64,000 nucleotides of DNA from Neobacillus cucumis (lineage in GTDB: Bacteria > Bacillota > Bacilli > Bacillales_B > DSM-18226): the NCBI RefSeq assembly GCF_016107705.1, contig NZ_JAEHGC010000019.1, positions 11,412 through 75,411 of the forward strand, read 5' to 3'. Positions 51,474 through 59,263 of the stretch are shown here, piece after piece. Position numbers and translations under genes: made by a program. Position 1 is the stretch's first letter; the number at the start of each line of letters is the position of its first letter. The notes beneath the pieces were generated by a model, which was not told the origin of the DNA, did no database searches, and was given only the letters and a program-made list of their open reading frames with translations.

Positions 51474-51983
51474 ATGGTATTTGGATTACTGATATCGCTT
51501 CTTGCCGGAGCATTTCTTAGTGTGCAAAACATTTTTAACAGTAAAGTAAATGAACGAGCAGGATCATGGTTAACCACTACACTCGTCCTAGGAATGGGAT
51601 TCCTTGCATCATTGATATTTGGATTCATTTTTGAAGGAAAAAATCTATTTGACTTGCAACATATGAAGCCATGGTTTTGGTTCAGCGGTTTGATTGGTAT
51701 AGGGGTCGTCATGTGTCTTGTGAATGGGATGCGTTTGCTAGGTCCTACATTTTCCATCTCAATCGTTCTGACATCACAGCTGGGCTTTGCCTTATTGTGG
51801 GACTCTCTTGGCTGGTTTGGACTCGATCAGGTTCCTTTCACTTCTAAAAAATTAATTGGTGTAATCATAATCGTTGCCGGTATTTTGGTTTTTAAATTTG
51901 GAGGAAGTAAGCAAGGGATTTTAAAGAGAGCCACTAGCTCTGGGAATGATGTAAATAATAAAAAACATGGATCTGTTTTATAA
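51474..51983 (+). CDS. DMT-superfamily transporter, YdcZ/DUF606 family (second copy)
   Basis: Membrane protein of 169 residues with five helices and an additional basic C-terminal tail (SKQGILKRATSSGND). Parallels with the first copy: LLAGAFLSVQNIFNSKVNERAG and SIVLTSQLGFALLWDSLGWFG. It closes the operon; a bidirectional terminator overlaps its stop codon. Opposite charge bias in loops of paired DUF606 proteins would suit dual topology, though I have not computed it. Confidence 0.85.
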   Translation: MVFGLLISLLAGAFLSVQNIFNSKVNERAGSWLTTTLVLGMGFLASLIFGFIFEGKNLFDLQHMKPWFWFSGLIGIGVVMCLVNGMRLLGPTFSISIVLTSQLGFALLWDSLGWFGLDQVPFTSKKLIGVIIIVAGILVFKFGGSKQGILKRATSSGNDVNNKKHGSVL

Positions 51984-51999
51984 AGATCCATGTTTTTTT
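51961..51999. terminator. Bidirectional terminator
   Basis: AAAAACATGGATCT / AGATCCATGTTTTT, a 14-bp stem with T-runs on both strands, shared by the DUF606 operon and the minus-strand gene ending at 52004. Confidence 0.9.
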
Positions 52000-52003
52000 A
52001 CGA

Positions 52004-52408
52004 TTATCTTGGTGTTATAGGTTTTACAGATATCGCTGGGGAGGAGGTTTTAATGATACAGCCGTCTAAATGCTCTTGATTTAATAAACCAAGTTGAAGA
52101 GCAGCTTTAATTTTACTATCATCCGGTTTTTTCACAATTTGAATCAAATCATTCATTTGTAAATCTTCTAATCTTTTAATCGTCAATTCATCATTATATT
52201 TCTCGCTATTCCGAATTTGCCGTTGAAGTTTATACCCGCTAATCGTAATTTCTCCTTTTACATTCTCGCCAATATACTGATCAAAGTAGTGCTGAAAGGA
52301 ATCCTTTAATTGATTCATTTCCAATTCAATTTCTTTTTTCTGTTTATTCAGTTCATAATATTTCACTAACATTTCGCCAGTAACTAAGGTTTCGTTTTTG
52401 TTTTTCAT
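52004..52408 (-). CDS. Hypothetical coiled-coil protein, 134 residues
   Basis: I do not recognise it. The N-terminal half is a charged coiled coil (YYELNKQKKEIELEMNQLKDSFQ), followed by a beta-like ISGYKLQRQIR and a helical C-terminal part (DDSKIKAALQLGLLNQ). No membrane segment or signal. GGGAGAG precedes the ATG. The layout of coiled coil plus small domain occurs in phage accessory proteins and in spore proteins alike. It is 160 bases downstream of the GerPA-like genes in the same direction, but a terminator separates them. Confidence 0.65.
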   Translation of the reverse strand: MKNKNETLVTGEMLVKYYELNKQKKEIELEMNQLKDSFQHYFDQYIGENVKGEITISGYKLQRQIRNSEKYNDELTIKRLEDLQMNDLIQIVKKPDDSKIKAALQLGLLNQEHLDGCIIKTSSPAISVKPITPR

Positions 52409-52527
52409 GTTGTTCTCTCCCTTATGCGAACATATATTCTATATTATGAAATACATAGCAAATAAATTACTGTTTAGGAAAAAATCACAATTTAAGGTAG
52501 CGATTATGCTACAGTTCATTAAAAAGT

Positions 52528-52566
52528 AAAAGGAGTGAAGAATCCATTTGATTCAGCACTCCTTTT
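52528..52566 (-). terminator. Terminator after the GerPA-like trio
   Basis: On the minus strand AAAAGGAGTG pairs with CACTCCTTTT, with an inner GAATC/GATTC pairing, ending right at the stop of the last gene. Confidence 0.85.
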
Positions 52567-52803
52567 TTATATGATGCTATTCTTCGTAATCCAAGTATCA
52601 TTTAAATCACTGTCATAAACATACGAGATAGGAATAAAAATGGGAACGATGTCGCCATTTTGTTCTCCAAATCCCTGATTTCTTTTATAGCTGACAAACT
52701 GGTCCCTAATTTGATTTGCACCTATATTCATGACGGATGCGTGGTCAAACACATTTATTTTATATCCCAACAAATTGATTTCTGTCGGTGCAAATATAAC
52801 CAT
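52567..52803 (-). CDS. GerPA/GerPF-like small spore protein, copy 3
   Basis: Protein of 78 residues. It has the family pattern: a short strand (TEINLLGYKINVFD), VMNIGANQI where GerP has the NxGD segment, and RNQGFGEQNGD, equivalent to the GerP Gly-rich NTGD turn, then an extended tail with FIPISYVYDSD. GGGGTGA precedes ATG 52803. It is last of three tandem paralogues on the minus strand. GerP-family proteins help germinants pass the spore coat; a coat role is inferred. Confidence 0.62.
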   Translation of the reverse strand: MVIFAPTEINLLGYKINVFDHASVMNIGANQIRDQFVSYKRNQGFGEQNGDIVPIFIPISYVYDSDLNDTWITKNSII

Positions 52804-52852
52804 CAAAATCACCCCATGGAAGCAGACATATCGAAAAAATCCTGGCTTTTGT

Positions 52853-53086
52853 TTAAATCACACTATTTTTAGCGGAATTTGAATCAGCAACATCTGGATC
52901 GACAACCCATGAAATAGGAATATTGACCGGTGATATATCACCATTCTGTTCGCCAACTCCCTGATTTCGTTTATAAGCAACTAACTCATCGATTATTTGA
53001 TTGGGGCCAAAATTTACATAGGAAGAGTTATCAATCGCATTCACTTTAAAACCAAGAAGATTTATCGCATAAGGCCCAACGATCAT
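52853..53086 (-). CDS. GerPA/GerPF-like small spore protein, copy 2
   Basis: Protein of 77 residues and the most typical of the three: IVGPYAINLLGFKVN at the N-terminus matches the GerP opening IVGxxxIN, then YVNFGPNQI and RNQGVGEQNGD. It starts at ATG 53086 with GGGAGTG upstream, immediately after the stop of copy 1, which overlaps that Shine-Dalgarno, so the two are coupled. It resembles copy 3 over its whole length (NLLGxKxN, YKRNQG, IPIS, KNS-I at the end), showing recent duplication. Confidence 0.65.
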   Translation of the reverse strand: MIVGPYAINLLGFKVNAIDNSSYVNFGPNQIIDELVAYKRNQGVGEQNGDISPVNIPISWVVDPDVADSNSAKNSVI

Positions 53087-53091
53087 TTCCA

Positions 53092-53325
53092 TCACTCCCT
53101 GTTTATTTTCACTCTTGGTGAATCAAATGGTTCGTCATCATATGTCGCATGGACCGGAATCATAATCGTAGTTAAGTCAGCCATTTGTTGGCCATAGCCT
53201 TGATTTTTTTTGCCGGTCACATTAACCCCAACAATGTAATTCTCCCCGAAGGATACCAATGAAGCATGATCAGGACTACCCAGTTTCAAACCGCCAATAT
53301 TAATCTTTGTTGGAATAAAAAACAT
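53092..53325 (-). CDS. GerPA/GerPF-like small spore protein, copy 1
   Basis: Protein of 77 residues, more diverged than the other two: PTKINIGGLKLGSPDHASLVSFG at the N-terminus, KNQGYGQQMADL in place of RNQGxGEQNGD, and IPVHATYDD. GGAGG lies 8 bases before the ATG. It is the first gene of the three-gene unit and is divergent from the Gly-rich protein gene, so both directions are likely controlled from the 220-base gap. Expected timing is late sporulation. Confidence 0.6.
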   Translation of the reverse strand: MFFIPTKINIGGLKLGSPDHASLVSFGENYIVGVNVTGKKNQGYGQQMADLTTIMIPVHATYDDEPFDSPRVKINRE

Positions 53326-53504
53326 GTTTTGTCCTCCAAATTACAGCATTTTAAGAGAATAAAATACGATATTTTTAAAGTTTATTCGTTTAATGGTAAA
53401 AAAATAACAGGTTTAAAGATTGGGCCAACCTATTCGTTTTTTGCATAAAAAGGCAGATTTATTTTTATATTTGGGTAGCCGCCTATGCCTTTTTCCTTCG
53501 TTGA

Positions 53505-53513
53505 CATAGTCTA
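53505..53513 (+). promoter_or_regulatory. Candidate mother-cell sigma-factor -10 box (CATAGTCTA)
   Basis: CATAnnnTA is the -10 pattern of sigma-K (and close to sigma-E) promoters. It lies 33 bases before the ATG of the Gly/Met-rich gene. No convincing -35 element was found, so this is tentative. Confidence 0.4.
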
Positions 53514-53545
53514 GACTGTAACCTATAAAAAGGAGAGTGTGCTTC

Positions 53546-54058
53546 ATGACATTTAATCAAATGGGTACAGGAGCGATGGGTGGATTCCCTGGTATGGGAA
53601 GCACGGGTGGAGTTCCTGGAGCAGGTATGACAGGTATGGGTAGCATGGGAGGAGTTCCCGGTATGACTGGTATGGGTAGTATGGGTAGTATGGGTGGAGT
53701 TCCCGGTATGATGGGTATGGATGGAATGACTGGTTTTCCTGGTCATGGATTTGATGGGATGCATGGTATGGGTGGTTTCCCAGGTCACGGTTTTGATGGG
53801 ATGCATGGACTTCCCGGTCATGCAGGAATGGGAACATTCCCAGGACATGGATTTGGAAGTATGGGTGGATTCCCAGGATATGGAGGATATGGAAGCATGG
53901 GAGGTTATCCTGGCTACAGTGGTTATGGAGGATTCCCTGGGACTGGAGGATACCATGGATATCCAGGAGTAGGGGGAACCCAAATGTTTGGTCCACAAGG
54001 CGGAATGACAGGTTTCCCTGGTTCTGTACCGGGGGCAATGGGAGGCTTTCACGGTTAA
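53546..54058 (+). CDS. Gly/Met/His-rich repetitive protein, probable spore coat component
   Basis: Low-complexity protein of 170 residues: about 40 percent Gly by inspection, with many Met, Pro, Phe, Tyr and His and almost no Lys, Arg or Glu. Repeats change along the chain: GxMGGVPGMTGMGSM units first, then two copies of GFPGHGFDGMHG, then GGYGSMGGYPGY-type Tyr-rich units. There is no signal peptide or membrane segment. GGAGAGTG precedes ATG 53546. Composition and the adjacent GerPA-like genes suggest an assembled spore-coat or exosporium protein; Met and His suggest metal binding. The function is inferred. Confidence 0.72.
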   Translation: MTFNQMGTGAMGGFPGMGSTGGVPGAGMTGMGSMGGVPGMTGMGSMGSMGGVPGMMGMDGMTGFPGHGFDGMHGMGGFPGHGFDGMHGLPGHAGMGTFPGHGFGSMGGFPGYGGYGSMGGYPGYSGYGGFPGTGGYHGYPGVGGTQMFGPQGGMTGFPGSVPGAMGGFHG

Positions 54059-54090
54059 ATAAGCCATTCCTGCTGAATTTTAAAAATAAA

Positions 54091-54118
54091 GTGGTGTCCC
54101 TAAAACTTGGGACACCAC
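54091..54118. other. Hairpin after the Gly-rich gene
   Basis: GTGGTGTCCC / GGGACACCAC, a perfect 10-bp stem followed by A rather than T on the plus strand. Lies next to the minus-strand terminator at 54118-54151. Confidence 0.6.
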
Positions 54119-54151
54119 AAAAAAAAACGAAAGTGGTTGTTTCCACTTTCG
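54118..54151 (-). terminator. Terminator of the SRAP gene
   Basis: On the minus strand CGAAAGTGG / CCACTTTCG with a 6-base loop, followed by nine or more T. About 100 bases of featureless sequence separate it from the stop at 54253. Confidence 0.82.
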
Positions 54152-54252
54152 TTAGAAGGAAAAATGTTTGGGTTACTACAAAGTATGTTGATGCTTGTAC
54201 GTCGATGTAGTTTACTTGTCCTATATTAAAAAAATAATATTTAAAAATGGGT

Positions 54253-54930
54253 CTAACAAATTTTTTGGACGAGCTCGATTGAATTATTCTTAGGTGAATT
54301 AACTAGAGAAGAAACCTCATAGGCCTCCATTAATCGTTCATCAAATGGTTTTAAAAATCCCATTAAATATTCTAGGTTTGAAACAGAGGGATCCAGCCAT
54401 ATTTTTTCATCCTCCGGCTTGAGAATGACAGGCATACGGTCATGAATATCCTTCATTATTTCATTGGGTTGAGTTGTTATGACTGAGCAGGAATAGATAG
54501 GCTCACCATCAGGCGATTTCCAGGTGCCCCAAATTCCCGCCATCGCAAATAAATGATTGCTTTTCAGCTTTATACGCATCGGCTTTTTTGAGCGATCCTC
54601 CAAACGTTTCCATTCATAAAAACTATCAGCTACAATTAAACAGCGTTTGCGTTTAAAGGAATCCCGGAAGCTTGGTTTCTCTGATAAAGTTTCAGACCGG
54701 GCATTAATCAATTTGTTGCCAATGGTTACATCCTTTGCCCATGAAGGGACGAGACCCCATTTTAAAAACCCCATCCGATTCATCGTTCCATCATTTATGA
54801 TGGCTAAAACCTGTTGAGAGGGTGCAATATTATAACTTGGACTATACAGTTCCTCATCCAAAAAGGAATGAACATCAAAGCGATCCAAAACTTCCTCAAG
54901 AGTTGCAGTTAACGTAAATCGGCCACACAT
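54253..54930 (-). CDS. SOS-response-associated peptidase (SRAP/YedK-HMCES family)
   Basis: Protein of 225 residues that forms a stable thiazolidine crosslink to abasic sites in single-stranded DNA. Cys2, exposed after removal of Met1, opens the signature MCGRFTL. Other active-site residues are Asn in INARSETL, Glu in FYEWK and His in IHDRMPVIL. The ATG at 54930 is chosen because Cys must be residue 2 and GAGGTGAT lies upstream; the 15 extra codons in the longer frame are spurious. Monocistronic; I do not see a LexA box. Confidence 0.95.
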   Translation of the reverse strand: MCGRFTLTATLEEVLDRFDVHSFLDEELYSPSYNIAPSQQVLAIINDGTMNRMGFLKWGLVPSWAKDVTIGNKLINARSETLSEKPSFRDSFKRKRCLIVADSFYEWKRLEDRSKKPMRIKLKSNHLFAMAGIWGTWKSPDGEPIYSCSVITTQPNEIMKDIHDRMPVILKPEDEKIWLDPSVSNLEYLMGFLKPFDERLMEAYEVSSLVNSPKNNSIELVQKIC

Positions 54931-55109
54931 ACAAAAATCACCTCTGTAATTGAGTGTAACAAAGTTTTTGATCATTTTTCAAAGTTTTTATTTAAATTCT
55001 ATTGACAAGACAGAAAATTTAAATTATTTTTAAAGTAATCCAAGCTAAAAGACTACCAAAAAATCACACCTTATATGTTAACCTTCCAACATAGATTCTT
55101 CTTATTAAA

Positions 55110-55125
55110 TTGAAAGCGCTATCCT
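55110..55125 (+). promoter_or_regulatory. Candidate cre site (CcpA) upstream of the frl operon
   Basis: TTGAAAGCGCTATCCT closely fits the cre consensus TGWAARCGYTWWCW. It lies 140 bases before the frlR start in the 330-base gap between the SRAP gene and frlR. Catabolite repression of fructosamine use is therefore expected. Confidence 0.6.
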
Positions 55126-55200
55126 ACACGTACGATTTCTATTTACCTCCAAGACTTATCTACCAAGACCCTTTTAAATCCTTTTTATATTTATTGTAAG

Positions 55201-55212
55201 TGGTATATACCA
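55201..55212. promoter_or_regulatory. FrlR-type operator 1 (TGGTATATACCA)
   Basis: 12-bp perfect palindrome of the GntR/HutC type, 55 bases before the regulator gene. The same sequence occurs at 56034 and 60248. Confidence 0.75.
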
Positions 55213-55267
55213 TTATTAGGAAAAGAGAAATAATAAATGAAAACACTAAAAAATTGGAGATCATCAG

Positions 55268-56005
55268 ATGAGTAAAATGCTGAAGGACGAAGAAGCAATT
55301 CCATTTTATAAACAATTAAAAGAAAAAATCCTTGATGATATTGAAATTGGCAAATTAAAGCATGGAGATAAGCTGCCATCGGAAAGAGAACTGGCTGACC
55401 AATATGGAATCAGCCGGATGACAGCAAGACATACCTTGTCCATTTTAGAAAGAGAAGGTGTAGTAGAAAGACGAGTGGGTTCAGGAACTTTTATTTCGAA
55501 TAAAAAAATAGAAATGGACTTTATTACCTTTAACAGTTTTACAAGAAACATGATTAATAGGGGATTAACTCCTAGCACCCAAGTTCTTTCGATTCGAAAA
55601 ATAGAAGCAAAACCGATGTTGGCAAACAAATTAAAAGTAGCAATTGGTGAGTCAGTGACAGCAATCAAACGTTTACGTCTTGTAGATGACATGCCAGTCG
55701 CGATTGAAGAATCATTTATTCCTGAAAAGCTTTGTCCGAATCTCGATCAAATTATCACAGATAACAGTTCCCTTTATGAAATTTTAGAAAACCATTATGG
55801 TATTGTCCTCGTCAAGGCAAAGGAGTACATGCAGGTTACCTATTCCGAGGAAAGTGACAGCAAGCTATTAAAAATCCGTTCCGAAAGCCCTTGTATTTTT
55901 CAAGAAACGGTCGCCTTTGACCAAAATGAACAGGAAATTGAATTTTCCACTTCATTAACCAGAAGTGATATCGTTAAATTTTATTCTGAATTGAATCTCC
56001 AATAA
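55268..56005 (+). CDS. frlR: GntR/HutC-family regulator of fructosamine use (FrlR-like)
   Basis: Repressor of 245 residues. Winged helix in residues 10-75 (KLPSERELADQYGISRMTARHTLSILEREG), UTRA ligand domain from about 95 to 240 with RLRLVDDMPVAIEESFIPEKLCP. The ligand is likely a sugar phosphate of the pathway, as in related HutC regulators. Operators of the TGGTATATACCA type lie before this gene, before the kinase and before the deglycases. It is first in the cluster and in the same direction, unlike Bacillus subtilis, where frlR is separate from frlBONMD. Confidence 0.85.
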   Translation: MSKMLKDEEAIPFYKQLKEKILDDIEIGKLKHGDKLPSERELADQYGISRMTARHTLSILEREGVVERRVGSGTFISNKKIEMDFITFNSFTRNMINRGLTPSTQVLSIRKIEAKPMLANKLKVAIGESVTAIKRLRLVDDMPVAIEESFIPEKLCPNLDQIITDNSSLYEILENHYGIVLVKAKEYMQVTYSEESDSKLLKIRSESPCIFQETVAFDQNEQEIEFSTSLTRSDIVKFYSELNLQ

Positions 56006-56033
56006 ACAAGGATTCCTTTCAGATTTAGATAAA

Positions 56034-56047
56034 ATGGTATATACCAT
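56034..56047. promoter_or_regulatory. FrlR-type operator 2
   Basis: ATGGTATATACCAT, a 14-bp perfect palindrome, 27 bases before the kinase ATG. Confidence 0.78.
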
Positions 56048-56073
56048 TAACAACCGAACTAGGAGGAAGAAAC

Positions 56074-56916
56074 ATGAAGGTAATTGGTGTTGGAGATAAT
56101 GTAGTAGATCAGTATCTTTATAAAAGGACCATGTATCCAGGCGGCAATGCTTTGAATTTTAGTGTTTATGCAAAACAGCTTGGTGTGGAGTCCGCCTACC
56201 TTGGCGTTTTTGGCAGCGATCGTGCTGCTAAACATATAACCAAAACCTTAAAAAATTTAGAAGTCGATCTTTCTCATTGCAGGTTTCATGATGGTGAAAA
56301 TGGTTATGCGCAGGTAGATTTAGTCGATGGCGACCGGGTTTTTATCGGAGGCAATGGGGGAGGCGTCCAAAAGGATCATCCAATTGTCCTTACCGATGAA
56401 GACTTGGAATATATCAAAACCTTCGAAGTTGCTCACAGCAGCATATATAGCGAGATGGAAGCGGAATTACATAAGTTAAAAGAGGCAGGGGTCAAAGTAT
56501 CCTTTGACTTTTCAGCTGACTATAATGATGAGATTTTAGAAAAAACTTGTCAGCATGTGGATTTCAGTTTATTGTCCTGCGGTCAATGGAAGGATGAGGA
56601 AGTAGAGGAACTTTTAAAGCGAGTTCACTCCTATGGAAGCATTCTAGCAATTGGTACGATGGGCTCACGCGGTTCCATGGTTTATGATGGCAAAACTTTT
56701 TATCGTCAGGAACCTCATTTTGTTCAACCCGTCGATACATTAGGAGCAGGAGATTCTTTTTTCACCACCTTTATCCTTCATTATCTTAAAGGAAAGAAAG
56801 AAAAAACGATAAAGACAGAAGCAGAGCTCATTAAAACAAGCTTAGTTGATGGTGCAAAATTTGCTGCGAAAACCTGTCTTGTCGACGGTGCTTTTGGGTT
56901 TGGGATTTCATTCTAA
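56074..56916 (+). CDS. frlD: Fructoselysine/fructosamine 6-kinase, PfkB family
   Basis: Kinase of 280 residues that phosphorylates fructosamines (Amadori products) at C6 after uptake. The PfkB pattern is complete: GVGDNVVDQYL start, PGGNALNFSVYAKQLG, and the catalytic Asp in DTLGAGDSFFTTF. AGGAGGAAG precedes the ATG. It lies between FrlR and the importer, upstream of the binding protein, whereas in Bacillus subtilis the kinase is after the permeases. Assignment is strengthened by the SIS deglycases at the end of the operon. Confidence 0.9.
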   Translation: MKVIGVGDNVVDQYLYKRTMYPGGNALNFSVYAKQLGVESAYLGVFGSDRAAKHITKTLKNLEVDLSHCRFHDGENGYAQVDLVDGDRVFIGGNGGGVQKDHPIVLTDEDLEYIKTFEVAHSSIYSEMEAELHKLKEAGVKVSFDFSADYNDEILEKTCQHVDFSLLSCGQWKDEEVEELLKRVHSYGSILAIGTMGSRGSMVYDGKTFYRQEPHFVQPVDTLGAGDSFFTTFILHYLKGKKEKTIKTEAELIKTSLVDGAKFAAKTCLVDGAFGFGISF

Positions 56917-57019
56917 TCCCCTTTTAGGGGGAGGAATTTTATTAAAAGGATCCACAGGGGGTGTCACACGCTAAATAGTTTGAAAGTTTCGTATTTTTAA
57001 AAAATAGGAGGGTTAATGA

Positions 57020-58315
57020 ATGGGTAAAAAAATGAAGATTTTATTAGTAGCCATGCTAATGTTTGCACTCGTGTTAACAGGATGTTCAAGCTCTTCGTCA
57101 ACCAAGGAAGACGAGTCGGGTAAAATCGTTCTAAAATTTTTGCATAAGTGGCCGCAGCCAGAATACGCTCCCTATTTTGAAGAAGTTGTAAAAGAATTTG
57201 AAAAGCAAAATCCAAATATCAAAGTAAAAATGGAAGCGATTGCAGACGAACCAATTAAGGATAAACTCCGTGTCATCCTTGGCGGTAACGATGTTCCTGA
57301 CATTATGTTCTCTTGGTCAGGAGAGTTTGCAAGAAAATTCGTTCGTGCCGGTGCAGCCTTGGATTTAACTCCTTATTTAAATGAAGATACTGCATGGAAA
57401 GACAGCTTCATTTCAGCTTCCTTGCAGCCTTTTAGCTCTGACGGCAAAAACTATGGAATTCCGCTTCGCTTTAACGGAAAATTCTTTGTCTATAACAAAA
57501 AAATATTTGATAAGTACCACTTACAAGCACCAAAGACTTGGGATGAATTTGTACAAGAGTTAGACACCTTGAAAAAGGGTGGAGAAACTCCGATCATTTT
57601 TGGTAATCAAAGCCCTTGGGCAGCCATTCATTACTTAACTGGTCTAAACCAAAAACTAGTAGCACAGGATGTAAGAATGAAAGATTATAATCCTAAATCC
57701 GGAGAATTTACGGATCCTGGTTATGTAAAGGCAATGGAGATGTTTGCTGAATTGAATAAAAATGGCTATTTCATGAAAAATGCTAACTCTACTTCCCATG
57801 ATATGGCGAAGCAATTATTCCTAGCAGGGAAGGGAGCCATCATGTATGTAGAATTGGAAGAATTCCCGGACATCGAAAAGGGCTTAAAAGGAAACTGGGG
57901 CTTTTTCCCGATGCCGGCTATTACAAATGGAGCTGGAAATCAGAATTTCATCACCGGAGCACCGGATGGATTTATCGTTTCATCTAAATCCAAGCATCCT
58001 AAAGAAGCCATTAAATTCTTAAAATTCTTAACTAGCAAAGAAAATGCTATAAAACTGACAAAACAGCTTGGCTGGCCAAGCCCGATTGATGGTGCAACAA
58101 CCCCTGAAACTTCCTTGAAACAGGTAGCAGAAGGCGTTGATTTCATGAAGAAGGAAGAGGGCATGGCTGAATGGCTTGATACAGATGTACATGCGAAGGT
58201 TGCAGATGCATACCTAACGAATATTCAGCTATTGCTGGACGGCACAAAATCACCGGAAGAAATTATTAAACAAGTTCAACAAGTTGCGAAACAAGTACAA
58301 AGTGAAGTGAACTAA
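57020..58315 (+). CDS. frlO: Fructosamine ABC importer, substrate-binding lipoprotein
   Basis: Sugar-binding lipoprotein of 431 residues (SBP family 1). The signal peptide ends in LTG-Cys-SSSSS. Typical segments are FLHKWPQPEYAPYFEEVVKEFEKQ and DVPDIMFSWSGEFARKFV, and GAPDGFIVSSKSKHPKEAIKFLKFL near the end. GGAGGG precedes the ATG. By position it binds fructoselysine or other Amadori compounds. A small GC-rich hairpin (CCCC/GGGG) just after frlD could lower or fine-tune downstream expression. Confidence 0.88.
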   Translation: MGKKMKILLVAMLMFALVLTGCSSSSSTKEDESGKIVLKFLHKWPQPEYAPYFEEVVKEFEKQNPNIKVKMEAIADEPIKDKLRVILGGNDVPDIMFSWSGEFARKFVRAGAALDLTPYLNEDTAWKDSFISASLQPFSSDGKNYGIPLRFNGKFFVYNKKIFDKYHLQAPKTWDEFVQELDTLKKGGETPIIFGNQSPWAAIHYLTGLNQKLVAQDVRMKDYNPKSGEFTDPGYVKAMEMFAELNKNGYFMKNANSTSHDMAKQLFLAGKGAIMYVELEEFPDIEKGLKGNWGFFPMPAITNGAGNQNFITGAPDGFIVSSKSKHPKEAIKFLKFLTSKENAIKLTKQLGWPSPIDGATTPETSLKQVAEGVDFMKKEEGMAEWLDTDVHAKVADAYLTNIQLLLDGTKSPEEIIKQVQQVAKQVQSEVN

Positions 58316-58371
58316 TAGATGAAAGGGTAGGTAGTTCTTTAACTGCTTACCCCCTCTAAGGAGGAAGAAGG

Positions 58372-59259
58372 ATGACGAAAACATTTCGAAATAGCCGTAC
58401 AGCTTTATTCTATATTTTACCAGCACTTCTTCTCATCCTGTTGTTTGTGTTTCTGCCGATTGTTCTAAATCTTTACAACAGTTTATTTAGGTGGAATTCA
58501 TTTTCGGCAGGAAAAACGTTTGTAGGCTTTGAGTATTATAGCAGACTCTTCAAGGATCCCGTTTTTTATATTGCCTTAAAAAATAATTCTCTCTACGCTG
58601 TCATTTCATTAGTGTTCCAGGTAGGAGGCGGATTAATTATTGCCGCCATTTTAGAAGATAAACTGATTAGAAGATTTCAACCATTTTTCCGAACTGTATT
58701 TTTTATCCCTTCCGTTATTTCCATAGCCGTTGTTGGTTTATTATGGCAGCTGATTTATAATCCGGAAGTTGGTCTAGTTAATAGTTTTTTAAAATTCATT
58801 GGCCAGACTGAATGGGCACATTCCTGGCTTGGGGATAGTAAAGTTGCCATTTATGCAGTTGTTGCCGTTTCGCAATGGCAGTATACAGGTTACATGACGA
58901 TGCTGTTCTTGATCGCAATGCAAAAAATTCCATTTGAATATTATGAAGCGGCCATGATTGATGGCGCATCTAAGATAAAAACCTTTTTCAATATAACACT
59001 TCCACAAATCAAAGAAATGACCATCGTGGGTATGGTCATTACCGTAATTGGTGCATTCAAAGTGTTTGATGAAGTGTATATCATGACCTTTGGCGGACCT
59101 GGTCAATCGACAGAAGTGTTAGGAACGATGCTTTACCGGGCAGCTTTCCGAAACGATGAAATGGGCTATGCTTCCACAATTGGAACAGTCATATTCGTCA
59201 TCACTCTCATCCTATCCTTAATCCAAATGAAACTAGGAAAATCAGGACAGGAGGCGTAA
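58372..59259 (+). CDS. frlN: Fructosamine ABC importer permease 1
   Basis: Membrane subunit of 295 residues with six helices, MalF/UgpA type. The coupling loop EAAMIDGASKIKTFFNITLPQIKEM is present, and ILPALLLILLFVFLPIVLNLYNSLFRW is the usual opening. Overlap with frlM is nearly complete (gap of 4 bases). No ATPase gene is in the operon, so a shared MsmX-like ATPase encoded elsewhere is needed, as in Bacillus subtilis. Confidence 0.9.
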   Translation: MTKTFRNSRTALFYILPALLLILLFVFLPIVLNLYNSLFRWNSFSAGKTFVGFEYYSRLFKDPVFYIALKNNSLYAVISLVFQVGGGLIIAAILEDKLIRRFQPFFRTVFFIPSVISIAVVGLLWQLIYNPEVGLVNSFLKFIGQTEWAHSWLGDSKVAIYAVVAVSQWQYTGYMTMLFLIAMQKIPFEYYEAAMIDGASKIKTFFNITLPQIKEMTIVGMVITVIGAFKVFDEVYIMTFGGPGQSTEVLGTMLYRAAFRNDEMGYASTIGTVIFVITLILSLIQMKLGKSGQEA

Positions 59260-59263
59260 GAAA

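Noticed and set aside
53483..54146. Long minus-strand frames opposite the Gly-rich gene
   Set aside because: Low-complexity Gly/Met codons produce open His/Ser/Thr-rich frames on the other strand; they have no start signals.
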